Assembly: GCA_017347465.1 (NCBI GenBank)
Contig: AP021858.1
Location: forward strand, 2,622,472-2,686,471
Length of the DNA: 64,000 nt
Source: Candidatus Nitrosymbiomonas proteolyticus
Lineage (GTDB): Bacteria > Armatimonadota > Fimbriimonadia > Fimbriimonadales > Fimbriimonadaceae
Direction of reading: 5' to 3'
Both the position numbers and the translations under genes were made by a program. Shown piece by piece: positions 26,324 to 34,793 of the stretch (within the stretch, counting starts at the first letter, position 1; each line of letters starts with the position of its first letter). The notes beneath the pieces were generated by a model. That model searched no databases. It saw only the letters and a list, made by a program, of their open reading frames with translations, and had not been told where the DNA came from.

Positions 26324-27994
26324 GTGGACGCAGCCGCCCTCAACAAGATGCTAGCCTCCTGCATTCGGGAGCGGGCGGCGCGGCGTCCCGAGTCGAACGC
26401 GAAGGCTCATTCGGCCCGATCGGCCGCGGACGCCCAGACCCTCGCGCGGAGCTTGGGGCTCGACCCCCAGCCGCCGAAAAGCGAACTCCGGGCGCAGGTT
26501 ACGGGGGTCCTCAGTCGCGAGGGTTATCGCGTCGAGCGTATCCGCTACGAATCGTCGCCTGGGGTCTTTGTGGCAGCTCACCTTTACATTCCTGAAGGCA
26601 AGGGTCCGTTTCCCCTCGTTCTGCATCCTCACGGCCATTGGACGCACAAGAAATCGACTCCCTTTGTGCAGGCGAGAGCGATCGGTTTGGCGGTCCTTGG
26701 TTTCGCCGGGCTCGTGGTCGAGTCGCCGGGGAGGAGTTGGGACGAGAACGAGTGCAACGAACGCTCCGGAATGGGCTCTCACGACGACCCCGCGCTCGTG
26801 ATGGGGTGGCCGGTCACCGGGCAGTACGTGTGGGACCTCGTTCGAGGCTTGGACTATTGCCAATCCCGCTCCGATATCGATTGGACGCGGGTGGGGATCA
26901 CCGGCGCGAGCGGCGGGGGGCTGGCCGCAGCGGCCGCCTTCGCCAATGACCGGAGAATCGGCGCAGCGGCGATCGTCTGCTTTGCCTCCAGCCTCGAATC
27001 GAACCCTCACAACGGATGTCTTTGCCATCATCTTCCCGGAATCACGAGGCTGGGCGACCGGTCGGACCTTCTTGCGATACGCGCGCCGGCTCCGATTCTG
27101 CTCGTTTCGGCGACGGAGGATGAGGAGTTTCCGCTCGTGGGGCACCAAAAGACGTTCCAGAAGCTTCAGAGAGTCTACGAGACTTTGGGCAAGAAAGAAG
27201 CCGTGCGGCTTGAGGTCGTGGAGGGCCGTCACGACTACTCCCGCCGGATGCGGGAGGCGATGTATGCGTTCTTCGCCGAGCACCTCTTGGGAGCCCCGCG
27301 AAGCCCTTATCTCCCTGAGCCTATGCCGATGACCGACGGCGCCCACAACCCTTACGAGCGGGGCACGGAGCCTGCGACCACGCCCGACCTCTGGGTGACT
27401 CCTCCTTCGTTACGGCAAACTCGAACGCTGCGGGAGGTACTGGCCGACCGGCTCTCCGATCCACGTCCGGAGCCTTTCGACGCAGCGGAGCGGTTGATCC
27501 CGTGGGGCCGACACGGCAAGATCGCGCTGGAGATCCCTTCGGACGAGTTAACGATTTGCGACGAAGGGTTTTCGCCGCGCCCGGAGGGGGCTTTCGTGCT
27601 ACCAAGCCAGGGCATCGACTTTCGATTGTGCGTGTATCTCGGAATCAGCGGCGCGGAGTTTCTAGCGCAGGTGCTGCACTTGGGGCTTCCGGGCGGGCCG
27701 ACGGGTTGGGAGCCGTCGGCTTTGGGAGGCGATCCGGTTTCGGCGGTGCTGGCTTCTCTTCGAACCCTGTCTTCGGGCGGCGCCCCGGAGAAGACCGTCT
27801 CGTCGGTGCGAGCGCTAGGGCCGGTTAGCTCGAGGGTGGCTCGTCACCTCCGGCTCCTCCGACCGGGCCTCAAGATCGAGACTTCCCACTTCGAGACGGG
27901 CTGGCTCGACTCCGTGGATGCGGAAGACCTGCCCTTGATTCAGCCGGGCGCCCGGTATCTCGAATGGCCGTTCGGGGGTTTGAATCTGTCTTAG
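26324..27994 (+). CDS. Alpha/beta hydrolase (acetyl-xylan-esterase-like), two-part protein
   Basis: 556 aa starting at GTG 26324. Residues about 60-330 form an alpha/beta-hydrolase: substrate-side LYIPEGKGPFPLVLHPHGHW with an oxyanion-type HGHW, nucleophile Ser in GITGASGGG, acidic member near SATEDEEFP, and His in EGRHDYS. The family is close to AXE1/DUF-type esterases acting on acetylated polysaccharides, though substrate is uncertain. The C-terminal 200 residues look like a second, smaller fold without a nucleophile motif. It starts 29 bp after the acyl-CoA dehydrogenase and is convergent with folB, overlapping by 4 bp. Confidence 0.78.
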   Translation: MDAAALNKMLASCIRERAARRPESNAKAHSARSAADAQTLARSLGLDPQPPKSELRAQVTGVLSREGYRVERIRYESSPGVFVAAHLYIPEGKGPFPLVLHPHGHWTHKKSTPFVQARAIGLAVLGFAGLVVESPGRSWDENECNERSGMGSHDDPALVMGWPVTGQYVWDLVRGLDYCQSRSDIDWTRVGITGASGGGLAAAAAFANDRRIGAAAIVCFASSLESNPHNGCLCHHLPGITRLGDRSDLLAIRAPAPILLVSATEDEEFPLVGHQKTFQKLQRVYETLGKKEAVRLEVVEGRHDYSRRMREAMYAFFAEHLLGAPRSPYLPEPMPMTDGAHNPYERGTEPATTPDLWVTPPSLRQTRTLREVLADRLSDPRPEPFDAAERLIPWGRHGKIALEIPSDELTICDEGFSPRPEGAFVLPSQGIDFRLCVYLGISGAEFLAQVLHLGLPGGPTGWEPSALGGDPVSAVLASLRTLSSGGAPEKTVSSVRALGPVSSRVARHLRLLRPGLKIETSHFETGWLDSVDAEDLPLIQPGARYLEWPFGGLNLS

Positions 27995-28347
27995 CGCGCG
28001 GTGCGGACCGTCGCTCCCACGCAATCGAGGTCGTAGGGGAGTGGAGGGGTAGGTTTGGCAACCGAAACGGTCGCCTGTTGAACCTGGGGCATCTGCGACA
28101 GAACTCGGCGTCCGATCTCGCCCGCGAGCCATTCGACCGTTGCGGCCGAGGTCCCCTCGATCACTTCCTGGGCGATTCGCGCGGCCACCCCGTAGTCGGC
28201 GGTGTGTTCGATTTCGTCCGTGCTGGCGCTCTCGTCGGGAGTTAGAAGTTCGAGATCGACGACGAGATCGCACCCGGCAACCCGTTCCTGCTCCGTTACC
28301 CCATGCCGCCCGAAGGCCCGCAAACCCTTGACGAACACGATCGCCAT
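27991..28347 (-). CDS. folB: Dihydroneopterin aldolase
   Basis: Converts 7,8-dihydroneopterin to 6-hydroxymethyl-dihydropterin in folate synthesis. 118 aa, normal. FVKGLRAFGRHGVTEQER contains the FolB GxHGV signature; the C-terminal part has EWLAGEIGRRVL, QATVSVAKPTPPLPYDLD with the catalytic Lys of the KPxPP motif. TAGAAT lies 7 nt before ATG on this strand (28360-28355), so it may be leaderless. folK, folP and folE are not adjacent. It is divergent from nusA. Confidence 0.93.
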   Translation of the reverse strand: MAIVFVKGLRAFGRHGVTEQERVAGCDLVVDLELLTPDESASTDEIEHTADYGVAARIAQEVIEGTSAATVEWLAGEIGRRVLSQMPQVQQATVSVAKPTPPLPYDLDCVGATVRTAR

Positions 28348-28354
28348 GGGCCCG

Positions 28355-28360
28355 ATTCTA
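28355..28360 (-). promoter_or_regulatory. -10 box directly before the folB AUG
   Basis: TAGAAT on the minus strand ends 7 nt before ATG 28347. The transcription start would fall at the start codon. No -35 consensus is clear. Confidence 0.4.
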
Positions 28361-28383
28361 TCCTATGGACCCCGGCAATCCTC

Positions 28384-28412
28384 TTGGGTTCGCGCCTAAG
28401 CTGTGGTATACT
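28384..28412 (+). promoter_or_regulatory. nusA-ylxR-infB operon promoter
   Basis: TTGGGT (28384-28389), a 17-bp spacer, then TATACT (28407-28412); transcription start would be near 28419, leaving a leader of about 87 nt before nusA. The leader is AT-richer than its surroundings and contains a T7 run at 28459-28465 but no obvious hairpin. Confidence 0.65.
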
Positions 28413-28505
28413 TTCGTTTACAACCAGGTGTGCCTCATCGGGTGGTCCTGTGCCGCCTTTTTTTATTCGCGAGGTACAAAATGGGTGAGGTGGCAAAGGT
28501 CGAAC

Positions 28506-29591
28506 ATGGAAATCTTGCAGCAACTACGGCAGATTGCACAAGAGCGAGACATTCCCTTCGATGAATTGCTCCGTGAGATCGAAGAGGCTCTGGCAGTCGC
28601 CTATAAGAAATACGTCGGCGCAGCCGGCGAGGTCGCCGTTCACATCGATCCCGAGCGCCTGATGGCCCCCGACAAGGGGATGCGGGTGGTGGTCGAGAAG
28701 GAAGTCGTTGGAATCGTGACCGAGCCCTCTTACCAGCTAAGCGTCGCGGAGGCTCGGAAGAAGCAGCCCAACGCCGAGGTTGGCGATTTTGTTCAAGTCG
28801 AAGTGGACCCCAACAGGTTCGGAAGGATTGCGGCATCGACGTTCAAGCAGGTCCTGAGCCAGAAGCTGCGCGAAGCTGAGATTCGGCAGATCAACGAGGT
28901 GTTTCAGGAGAAGATCGGCGACCTCGTGAACGGCTTGGTCACACGGCGCGATGAACACACGGTTTACATTCAAGTCAACAAGGTCGAGGCCGAACTCCCT
29001 CGACGCGAGCAGGTGCCGACGGAGTCGTACCGGATCAACGACCGTCTGAAGGTGTACGTCTTGAAGGTGGACGACTCGCGACGAAGGCTCGCTGTCGTGG
29101 TCAGTCGGACCCATCCGAACCTGCTGCGCAAGCTGTTCGAACTCGAAGTGCCCGAGATCGCGCAGAGTATCGTGCAGATCAAGAGCGTCGCCCGGGAGCC
29201 CGGCCAGCGAAGCAAGATCGCCGTCATCAGCACCGACGAGCGGGTGGACGCGGTCGGGGCTTGTGTGGGCCCGCGTGGCGCGAGGGTTCAAGCGATCGTC
29301 GACGAACTCCACGACGAGAAAATCGACATCGTCCCTTTTAGCGACAATCCGACGACTTACATCATCAACGCTTTGAGCCCGGCGAAGGTGAACTCAATTC
29401 GACTGAACGAAGCGGACAGGAGCGCGTACGTCGTTGTCCCCGATAACCAGCTTTCCCTCGCGATCGGCAAGGGAGGCCAGAACGTTCGCCTGGCCGCCCG
29501 CCTGACCGAATGGAAGATCGACATTCGGTCGGAAGCCCAGGCAGCGACCGAGTCGAAGCCGCCCGTCGAAGAAGCGGAGGCTGGGTCGTAG
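28506..29591 (+). CDS. nusA: Transcription termination/antitermination factor NusA (short form)
   Basis: RNA-polymerase-associated elongation factor, 361 aa. N-terminal polymerase-binding domain about 1-125 (FDELLREIEEALAVAYKKY); S1 domain about 130-200 (EKIGDLVNGLVTRRDEHTVYIQV); KH1 about 210-275 (VVSRTHPNLLRKLFELEVPEI); KH2 to about 345, with CVGPRGARVQAIVDELHDEKIDIV and AIGKGGQNVRLAARLTEWKIDI. The acidic C-terminal AR repeats of E. coli NusA are missing, as in most Gram-positives. It starts the nusA-ylxR-infB block. rimP, normally upstream, is absent here. Confidence 0.97.
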   Translation: MEILQQLRQIAQERDIPFDELLREIEEALAVAYKKYVGAAGEVAVHIDPERLMAPDKGMRVVVEKEVVGIVTEPSYQLSVAEARKKQPNAEVGDFVQVEVDPNRFGRIAASTFKQVLSQKLREAEIRQINEVFQEKIGDLVNGLVTRRDEHTVYIQVNKVEAELPRREQVPTESYRINDRLKVYVLKVDDSRRRLAVVVSRTHPNLLRKLFELEVPEIAQSIVQIKSVAREPGQRSKIAVISTDERVDAVGACVGPRGARVQAIVDELHDEKIDIVPFSDNPTTYIINALSPAKVNSIRLNEADRSAYVVVPDNQLSLAIGKGGQNVRLAARLTEWKIDIRSEAQAATESKPPVEEAEAGS

Positions 29592-29604
29592 CTGAGGTGG
29601 TGGG

Positions 29605-29865
29605 TTGGCGAGACTACGTACCTGCGTGGGGTGCGGGCAGCGCCTGCAGCAGGCTGATCTCCTGCGCATCAAGTGCGTCGAGGATCGCCCGCAGATCGTT
29701 GGCGCTCGCACCTCGCTCCCAGGACGAAGCGCCTACGTGTGCCCGTCCGAAGGTTGCGTTCGAGCGGCCGGCAAGGGGCGAAGGTTGCAGCGAACGCTTC
29801 GGCGGGAGTTCAAAAGGGGCGACGTCGAGGGTCTGATCGAAGAATTGTTATGCAAACTGAGGTAA
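29605..29865 (+). CDS. ylxR: YlxR/RnpM-family RNA-binding protein (DUF448)
   Basis: A small basic protein of 86 aa between nusA and infB, the canonical place. It starts at TTG 29605 preceded by GAGGTGG. The family signature RTCVGCGQRLQQADLLRI is at residues 5-22, then the turn GRSAYVCPSEGCVRAAGKGRRLQRTL. YlxR homologues bind RNA and, in Gram-positives, have been reported to interact with RNase P. It ends just inside the alternative start region of infB. Confidence 0.93.
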   Translation: MARLRTCVGCGQRLQQADLLRIKCVEDRPQIVGARTSLPGRSAYVCPSEGCVRAAGKGRRLQRTLRREFKRGDVEGLIEELLCKLR

Positions 29866-29876
29866 AGAAGGAAGCC

Positions 29877-31787
29877 ATGAGCTTAGCGATCGCGGACGTA
29901 GCCAAGGAGTTCGGGCTGAAGCCTGGGCAAGTCGCTGCCGCCCTCGACGATCTTGGGCTGCTGAATGAGGGCGGTTCGATCGACGTGGACGCGGACGACC
30001 TGGAGCTCGTTCGTGAGTCGCTCGCCGAACTCGACAGGGGCGCCGAGGTGCTGTTGCCTGCCAACTGCAACCCCCGCGACATCGCCACTGCCCTCGATCT
30101 TACGATCCCTGAGGTGCAAAAGACGCTGATGGTCAAGTTCAAGGTCATGGCGACGCTGACGACCTCGCTCAAGCCGGAAGTCGCCGAGCAGTTGGTCGAT
30201 GGGTTCGGATTCAAGGTCAGGTGGGCCGATCAACCCAAGCCCAAAGCCGCCGCAAAACCGAAGAAGCCTTCGGCGGGCGATCAGACCCGGCCGCCGGTGG
30301 TGACGATCATGGGCCACGTCGACCACGGAAAGACCTCGCTGCTGGACTACATTCGCAAGGCCAACGTGGCCGCCCGCGAGCACGGCGGGATCACGCAGCA
30401 TATCGGCGCGTATCAGGTCAAGCTCCCTGAGGGGGAGATCACCTTCCTCGACACGCCGGGCCACGCAGCGTTTACGGAGATGCGGTCGCGCGGCGCCCAA
30501 GTGACCGACATCGCGATCTTGGTGGTTGCAGCGGACGACGGCGTCATGCCTCAAACCAAGGAAGCGATCAGCCATATCAAGAACGCCGGCGTCCCCATGA
30601 TCGTGGCCGTCAACAAGATCGACAAGCCGGGAGTGAACCCGGACAAGATCAAGACGGAGCTCGTGCAGCATGAGGTGATCCCGGAGGATTTCGGCGGCGA
30701 TGTGATCGTTTGTCCCGTGTCGGCGATCACCGGGGAAGGCGTACCCCACCTTCTCGAAATGATCCTGCTTCAATCAGGCGTTTTGGACCTCAAGGCCGAT
30801 CCCAAGGGCAAGCCGCAGGGGGTCGTGGTCGAGGCCAAGCTGGAGAAGGGCCGCGGGCCGGTGGCGACCGTCCTCGTCCAGAACGGGACGATTCGTGTGG
30901 GCGATGCGATCGTCGTGGGTCAATGCTACGGCCGAATTCGCGCGATGTCGAACTTCATGGGGGAAGCCGTTCAAGAGGCGGGCCCTTCGATGCCGGTCGA
31001 GGTTCTCGGACTCAGCGAAACGCCGCTTGCGGGCGATAAGGTCGAGGTCAAGGAAGACGAAAAGACGGCCCGCGAGATATCCGACAAGCGCGCCGATGCT
31101 GCTCGTATCAAGTCGCTGCATTCGCCGAGCCGAGGGTTGAGCCTGACCGATCTCAAGGCCAAGCTTTCGGAAGGCGAAATCAACACGCTCAACCTCATCA
31201 TCAAAGCCGACGTTCAAGGGTCCGTGGAGGCCGTCCGCGGCTTGGTCGAGAAGCTTCAGCATCCTGAAGTCGAGGTCAAGATCATTCACAGCGGGGTGGG
31301 GACGATCACGGAGAGCGACATTCTGCTGGCTGGTGCTTCCAGCGCGATTGTCGTCGGGTTCAACGTGAAGCCTGAGGGCGGCGCGAAGACCGAGGCCGAA
31401 CGCAAAAAGGTCGAGATTCGGACCTACCGAATCATCTACGAGCTGATCGAAGACATCGAGGCCGCCATCAAGGGCCGGCTCGAACCCAAATTCGAAGAGA
31501 ACTATCTGGGCGAGGTCGAGATTCGTCAGGTCTTCAACCTCACGCGTCAAGGGAAGGTCGCCGGGTGCCACGTCACGGACGGCAGGGCGACGCGCGGCGC
31601 GAGGTGCCGAGTTCATCGCGGCGAGGACATCGTTTACGATGGCAAGATCGCCTCGTTGCGGCACGTCAAGGACGATGTGCGCGAAGTCACTCAGGGATTC
31701 GACTGCGGTGTGAAGTTCGACGATTGGGAAGCCTTCCTAGCGGGCGACAAGATCGAAGTGTTCGAACTCGTTCAAGTGAACGCATAG
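29877..31787 (+). CDS. infB: Translation initiation factor IF-2
   Basis: GTPase that brings initiator tRNA to the 30S subunit. Start 29877 ([13 protein letters not shown]) has an AAGGAAG ribosome site only 3-4 nt away; an upstream ATG at 29850 would add 9 residues and overlap ylxR by 16 bp. The N-terminal IF2_N domains (to about 125) are short, with a brief Lys/Pro-rich linker. The G domain begins [19 protein letters not shown] (P-loop), then [29 protein letters not shown] and VNKIDKPG; domains II-IV end with [18 protein letters not shown]. About 636 aa, a compact IF-2. rbfA and truB do not follow. Confidence 0.97.
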   Translation: MSLAIADVAKEFGLKPGQVAAALDDLGLLNEGGSIDVDADDLELVRESLAELDRGAEVLLPANCNPRDIATALDLTIPEVQKTLMVKFKVMATLTTSLKPEVAEQLVDGFGFKVRWADQPKPKAAAKPKKPSAGDQTRPPVVTIMGHVDHGKTSLLDYIRKANVAAREHGGITQHIGAYQVKLPEGEITFLDTPGHAAFTEMRSRGAQVTDIAILVVAADDGVMPQTKEAISHIKNAGVPMIVAVNKIDKPGVNPDKIKTELVQHEVIPEDFGGDVIVCPVSAITGEGVPHLLEMILLQSGVLDLKADPKGKPQGVVVEAKLEKGRGPVATVLVQNGTIRVGDAIVVGQCYGRIRAMSNFMGEAVQEAGPSMPVEVLGLSETPLAGDKVEVKEDEKTAREISDKRADAARIKSLHSPSRGLSLTDLKAKLSEGEINTLNLIIKADVQGSVEAVRGLVEKLQHPEVEVKIIHSGVGTITESDILLAGASSAIVVGFNVKPEGGAKTEAERKKVEIRTYRIIYELIEDIEAAIKGRLEPKFEENYLGEVEIRQVFNLTRQGKVAGCHVTDGRATRGARCRVHRGEDIVYDGKIASLRHVKDDVREVTQGFDCGVKFDDWEAFLAGDKIEVFELVQVNA

Positions 31788-31809
31788 ATCGGGTCGGTAC
31801 ACTCCGGGC

Positions 31810-33033
31810 ATGATCGTGGAGCGCTTGGGCATCGAAGGGCACCTCCTGGACGAAAACAAGCTGTCCGGGCTGCTCGCGACCCTCGACGAGCATGGGGTGG
31901 CCTTTCGTGTGCGGAGGTTTAAGGTCGGCGAACGGGGCGCCGACGAGTCACTGATCGACCTCGAACTCCACGCCAAGGACCAGGCGACGCTGCGCTCGGC
32001 CCTCGAAGCCTGCAGGCCGTTCGGCGTGGACCTCGTACTCGAAGACGCCACCCTCGAAGCGACCGATGTGGACGGCGTCTGGCCTGAGGGCTTCTATTCG
32101 ACCACCAACTTCCCCACTATCGTGCGCGTCGAGGGCCAGGAGTGCGAGGTCGAACGGCTCGAAATGGACACGGCGATCCGCGTTTGGCGCGAGGGGGATC
32201 GGTGGCGGGCGGAGACCTGTCCTATGCACCGCGCGAGTGCGGGCGATCGGTTTGTGGTGGGGCATGGCGGCGTCAAAGTTTTGCCTCCCCTCGAAGACGA
32301 AGACGAGGACGACGAGTTCCGATTCATGATCAACGAGGTGAGTTCGGAGCGCCCGAAATCTCGGCTGATCGAAATCTGCTCGGGGGCGATTCGGCAGGCG
32401 AAATCCGCGCGAGAGAAGGTGCTCTTGGTGGGCGGCCCCGCGATCGTCCATAGCGGGTGCGCGGGCGTGCTGGCCAAGCTGATCGAAGACGGTTGGATCG
32501 ATGTCTTGTTCGCTGGCAACGCGTTGGCCGCCCACGACATCGAAGCGGCGATGCTCGGGACGTCGCTCGGGGTGGATTTGGGGCGGGGCCGTTCGGTTCC
32601 GCACGGGCACACCCACCATCTGCGGGCGATCAATCGCGTCCGGCGGGTGGGAAGCATCGAGGAGTCGGTTCGCTCCGGGCTCATCTCGTCGGGCATCATG
32701 CGTGCGTGCGTCCTGAAGCCGATTCCCTACGTTCTTTGCGGGTCGATTCGGGACGACGGGCCGCTCCCGGGGGTGATTACCGACAACGTCGAAGGGCAAG
32801 ACGCGATGAGGGGCCACGTTCCGGGCGTGGGGGTTGCGATCTTGTGCGCGACGACCCTGCATAGCGTCGCGACGGGCAACATTCTCCCGGCGACGGTCAA
32901 GACGTTTTGCGTGGACAGCGACGCCGACACGGTGATTAAGCTGACCGACCGCGGCACTCACCAGGCGGTCGGGATCGTAACGGACGTCGAGTTCTTCCTG
33001 AAAGAACTCGCGCGGCAGTTGTCTGTGGCGTGA
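31810..33033 (+). CDS. TIGR00300 / LOR-SDH-type protein (possible ornithine cyclodeaminase)
   Basis: 407 aa. N-terminal about 100 residues (ERLGIEGHLLDENKLSGLL, then FKVGERGADESLIDLEL) match the LOR/SDH conserved domain; the C-terminal part has a Rossmann-like PAIVHSGCAGVLAKLIEDGWIDVLFAGNALAAHDIEAAMLGTS-type region (the GNALA and HDIE motifs), then GHTHHLRAINRVRRVGSIEE and TDNVEGQDAMRGHVPGVGVA. Members in cyanobacteria (the AgrE C-terminal half) and some archaea convert ornithine to proline, so arginine/ornithine catabolism is the best guess; no arginine gene is adjacent. TACACT sits 6 nt before the ATG. It starts 22 bp after infB. Confidence 0.8.
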   Translation: MIVERLGIEGHLLDENKLSGLLATLDEHGVAFRVRRFKVGERGADESLIDLELHAKDQATLRSALEACRPFGVDLVLEDATLEATDVDGVWPEGFYSTTNFPTIVRVEGQECEVERLEMDTAIRVWREGDRWRAETCPMHRASAGDRFVVGHGGVKVLPPLEDEDEDDEFRFMINEVSSERPKSRLIEICSGAIRQAKSAREKVLLVGGPAIVHSGCAGVLAKLIEDGWIDVLFAGNALAAHDIEAAMLGTSLGVDLGRGRSVPHGHTHHLRAINRVRRVGSIEESVRSGLISSGIMRACVLKPIPYVLCGSIRDDGPLPGVITDNVEGQDAMRGHVPGVGVAILCATTLHSVATGNILPATVKTFCVDSDADTVIKLTDRGTHQAVGIVTDVEFFLKELARQLSVA

Positions 33034-33047
33034 GGGGGCTATACGTT

Positions 33048-33593
33048 CTAGTCCGCATCGATAAGTATCACCATGACAGGGACGGCAGGAAAATGCCGCT
33101 TCAGCCGCTCAATGTCGTAAACAAGGTGCTCGCCGTAAGACACTCCGCTCGACATATGTTGCTGTAGGGCGTGGCAAGGGACGATCTCTACTCCCACGTC
33201 GCACTTCTGCTCATTGTAGAAGTACTGGAACTTGGCTACGTCGTAGAACATGAATGCGTACTTACCAAACTGAACCTCGGTCAAAACCCGGTCTCGCACG
33301 AAATCGACCTGCTTGTACGCCCCTGCGATGCGAACATTCCAATCTGGGATGGTGAGGACATACCGATCAACAAGCTCTGCAAAATCACGCTTGCGAAAGG
33401 CCTCGCGGAACTGTCGGTTCATATCCTTGGGGCTGAACAACTCCCGACCCTTCTTTGTCTTCTCGTTGCTGATTTTGAGTCTGCGTGCCTTCACTTCACC
33501 AATAACTGCCTGAATATCCGAAAGGACCTCCGGCTTGCGAACGGAAAGGATCTCCTCGCCTCCCAGGTGCGAATACGTATAGACAACCTTCAC
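33048..33593 (-). CDS. Type II restriction endonuclease, BglII/BstYI family
   Basis: 181 aa. The catalytic region is QVDFVRDRVLTEVQFGKYAF: Asp97, Glu106 and Gln108. In BglII the active-site residues are Asp84, Glu93 and Gln95, so the 9- and 2-residue spacing and the unusual Gln in place of Lys are reproduced exactly. The family cuts AGATCT or RGATCY; which one applies cannot be read. It lies downstream of, and overlaps by 4 bp (ATGA), its modification methylase, so translation is coupled and the methylase is made first, a normal safety arrangement. Confidence 0.9.
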   Translation of the reverse strand: MKVVYTYSHLGGEEILSVRKPEVLSDIQAVIGEVKARRLKISNEKTKKGRELFSPKDMNRQFREAFRKRDFAELVDRYVLTIPDWNVRIAGAYKQVDFVRDRVLTEVQFGKYAFMFYDVAKFQYFYNEQKCDVGVEIVPCHALQQHMSSGVSYGEHLVYDIERLKRHFPAVPVMVILIDAD

Positions 33594-34546
33594 TCGCCCC
33601 TCGAAACGGAAGGGAATATGGTTTTGCGTTCCAACAGCTTCATTTGGTCTTCACGGTTGTGAAGCGACACGTACTTGGGCGGAACACTTTCCTTCGGTGA
33701 ACTGGGATCATACACCGTCCTTTCCATCGGTCGAATACGCAAGGTTCCGGCCTCTGCCGCCCGAATGCGGCTTTCGGCAATTCGGACATACCGCGGCTCG
33801 ATGTCCGCTCCGATTGTACGCCTACCATGGATCAGAGCAGCAATCTGTGCCGAACCAACCCCCATAAAGGGGTCCAGCACCCAATCCTCTTCGTTGGTCA
33901 GTGAAAGTACTAGCCGCTCAACGAGCTCCACTGGGAACTGACACGGATGTTCTGTCTTCTCTACATGATTGGCTTTGACATTAGGAATGTCCCACACATC
34001 GGTTGGATTCTTGCCTAGCGGGTTGCACGATAGCTGGCCAGCTTTGGGTCCCTTGAAGTGCTTCTTGTTCGGGTACTTGGGCGGGACGCGCACAGCATCT
34101 AGGTTAAAAGTGTAGTCGTTCGTGCGGGTGAACCACAAGATCACCTCGTATCGTCCGGAAAAACGTCTGGACGCATGGAGGCCGTGTCCGAAGTGCCAAA
34201 CTACTCGATTCCGGAGTCGGAGCCCTAGGCTCTCGAAAATCGGGTAGAGCTTCAGGTCTAATGGGACGATCTCTCCGTTGTCAACAAAGTTCCCGACCTG
34301 CCAACAAATGCTCCCGTTCTTGGAGGTCACTCGAACGCACTCTTCGATTACGCTTCGCTGCAGCGATAGGTACTCGCCGATGTCAAGTCGGTTCTCGTAA
34401 GATTTTCCGAGATTGTAAGGAGGCGAAGTCACGACGAGCTTGACAAGGCCGTCCGGAACGGAGCGTAGCAAATCGAGGCAGTCCCCTGCGAAGAGAACAG
34501 CGTTCGCATCCGGATCAAAACGGTCAGCAAGCTTCATTGACTCCAT
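33590..34546 (-). CDS. DNA methyltransferase of the BglII/BstYI-type R-M pair (beta class)
   Basis: S-adenosylmethionine-dependent methylase protecting host sites from the adjacent nuclease. 318 aa. Motif order is catalytic first: TSPPYNLGKSY at 40-50, then FxGxG as LDPFMGVGSAQIA at 224-235, which defines the beta class. TSPPY rather than DPPY is typical of N4-cytosine methylases, as for M.BglII, though N6-adenine cannot be excluded. The start ATG 34546 follows GGAGGG by 6 nt; 29 further in-frame codons upstream lack such a site. Moderately lower GC than the flanks suggests transfer. Confidence 0.92.
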   Translation of the reverse strand: MESMKLADRFDPDANAVLFAGDCLDLLRSVPDGLVKLVVTSPPYNLGKSYENRLDIGEYLSLQRSVIEECVRVTSKNGSICWQVGNFVDNGEIVPLDLKLYPIFESLGLRLRNRVVWHFGHGLHASRRFSGRYEVILWFTRTNDYTFNLDAVRVPPKYPNKKHFKGPKAGQLSCNPLGKNPTDVWDIPNVKANHVEKTEHPCQFPVELVERLVLSLTNEEDWVLDPFMGVGSAQIAALIHGRRTIGADIEPRYVRIAESRIRAAEAGTLRIRPMERTVYDPSSPKESVPPKYVSLHNREDQMKLLERKTIFPSVSRGE

Positions 34547-34743
34547 AGACGGCCCTCCATTAGGAGACGATGCACGTAGAACGCAGTCTACAGGATCCGG
34601 ATAGAGGTTGCAAGGGCCAGACCGCGTTTTCATGACGTTGTTGAGGCGGTGGCTGGCGTGGTGGCCGAGTGCCCTCTGGCTCCGTTTTCTCGACGAGGTT
34701 CGGGCGGAGTTCAGAGAGGGCCCCGGGAAGACGGACCAAGCAG

Positions 34744-34775
34744 AACCCGCCCGACAGCAAGGCCGGGCGGGGGTT
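34744..34775 (-). terminator. GC-rich hairpin downstream of the large secreted protein gene
   Basis: AACCCGCCCG (34744-34753) pairs with CGGGCGGGGGTT (34764-34775, two extra G). It lies 19 bp past the stop at 34794 on the minus strand; only short T stretches follow. The rest of 34547-34793 shows no gene. Confidence 0.45.
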
Positions 34776-34793
34776 CCCTACCGAACGAGGGTC

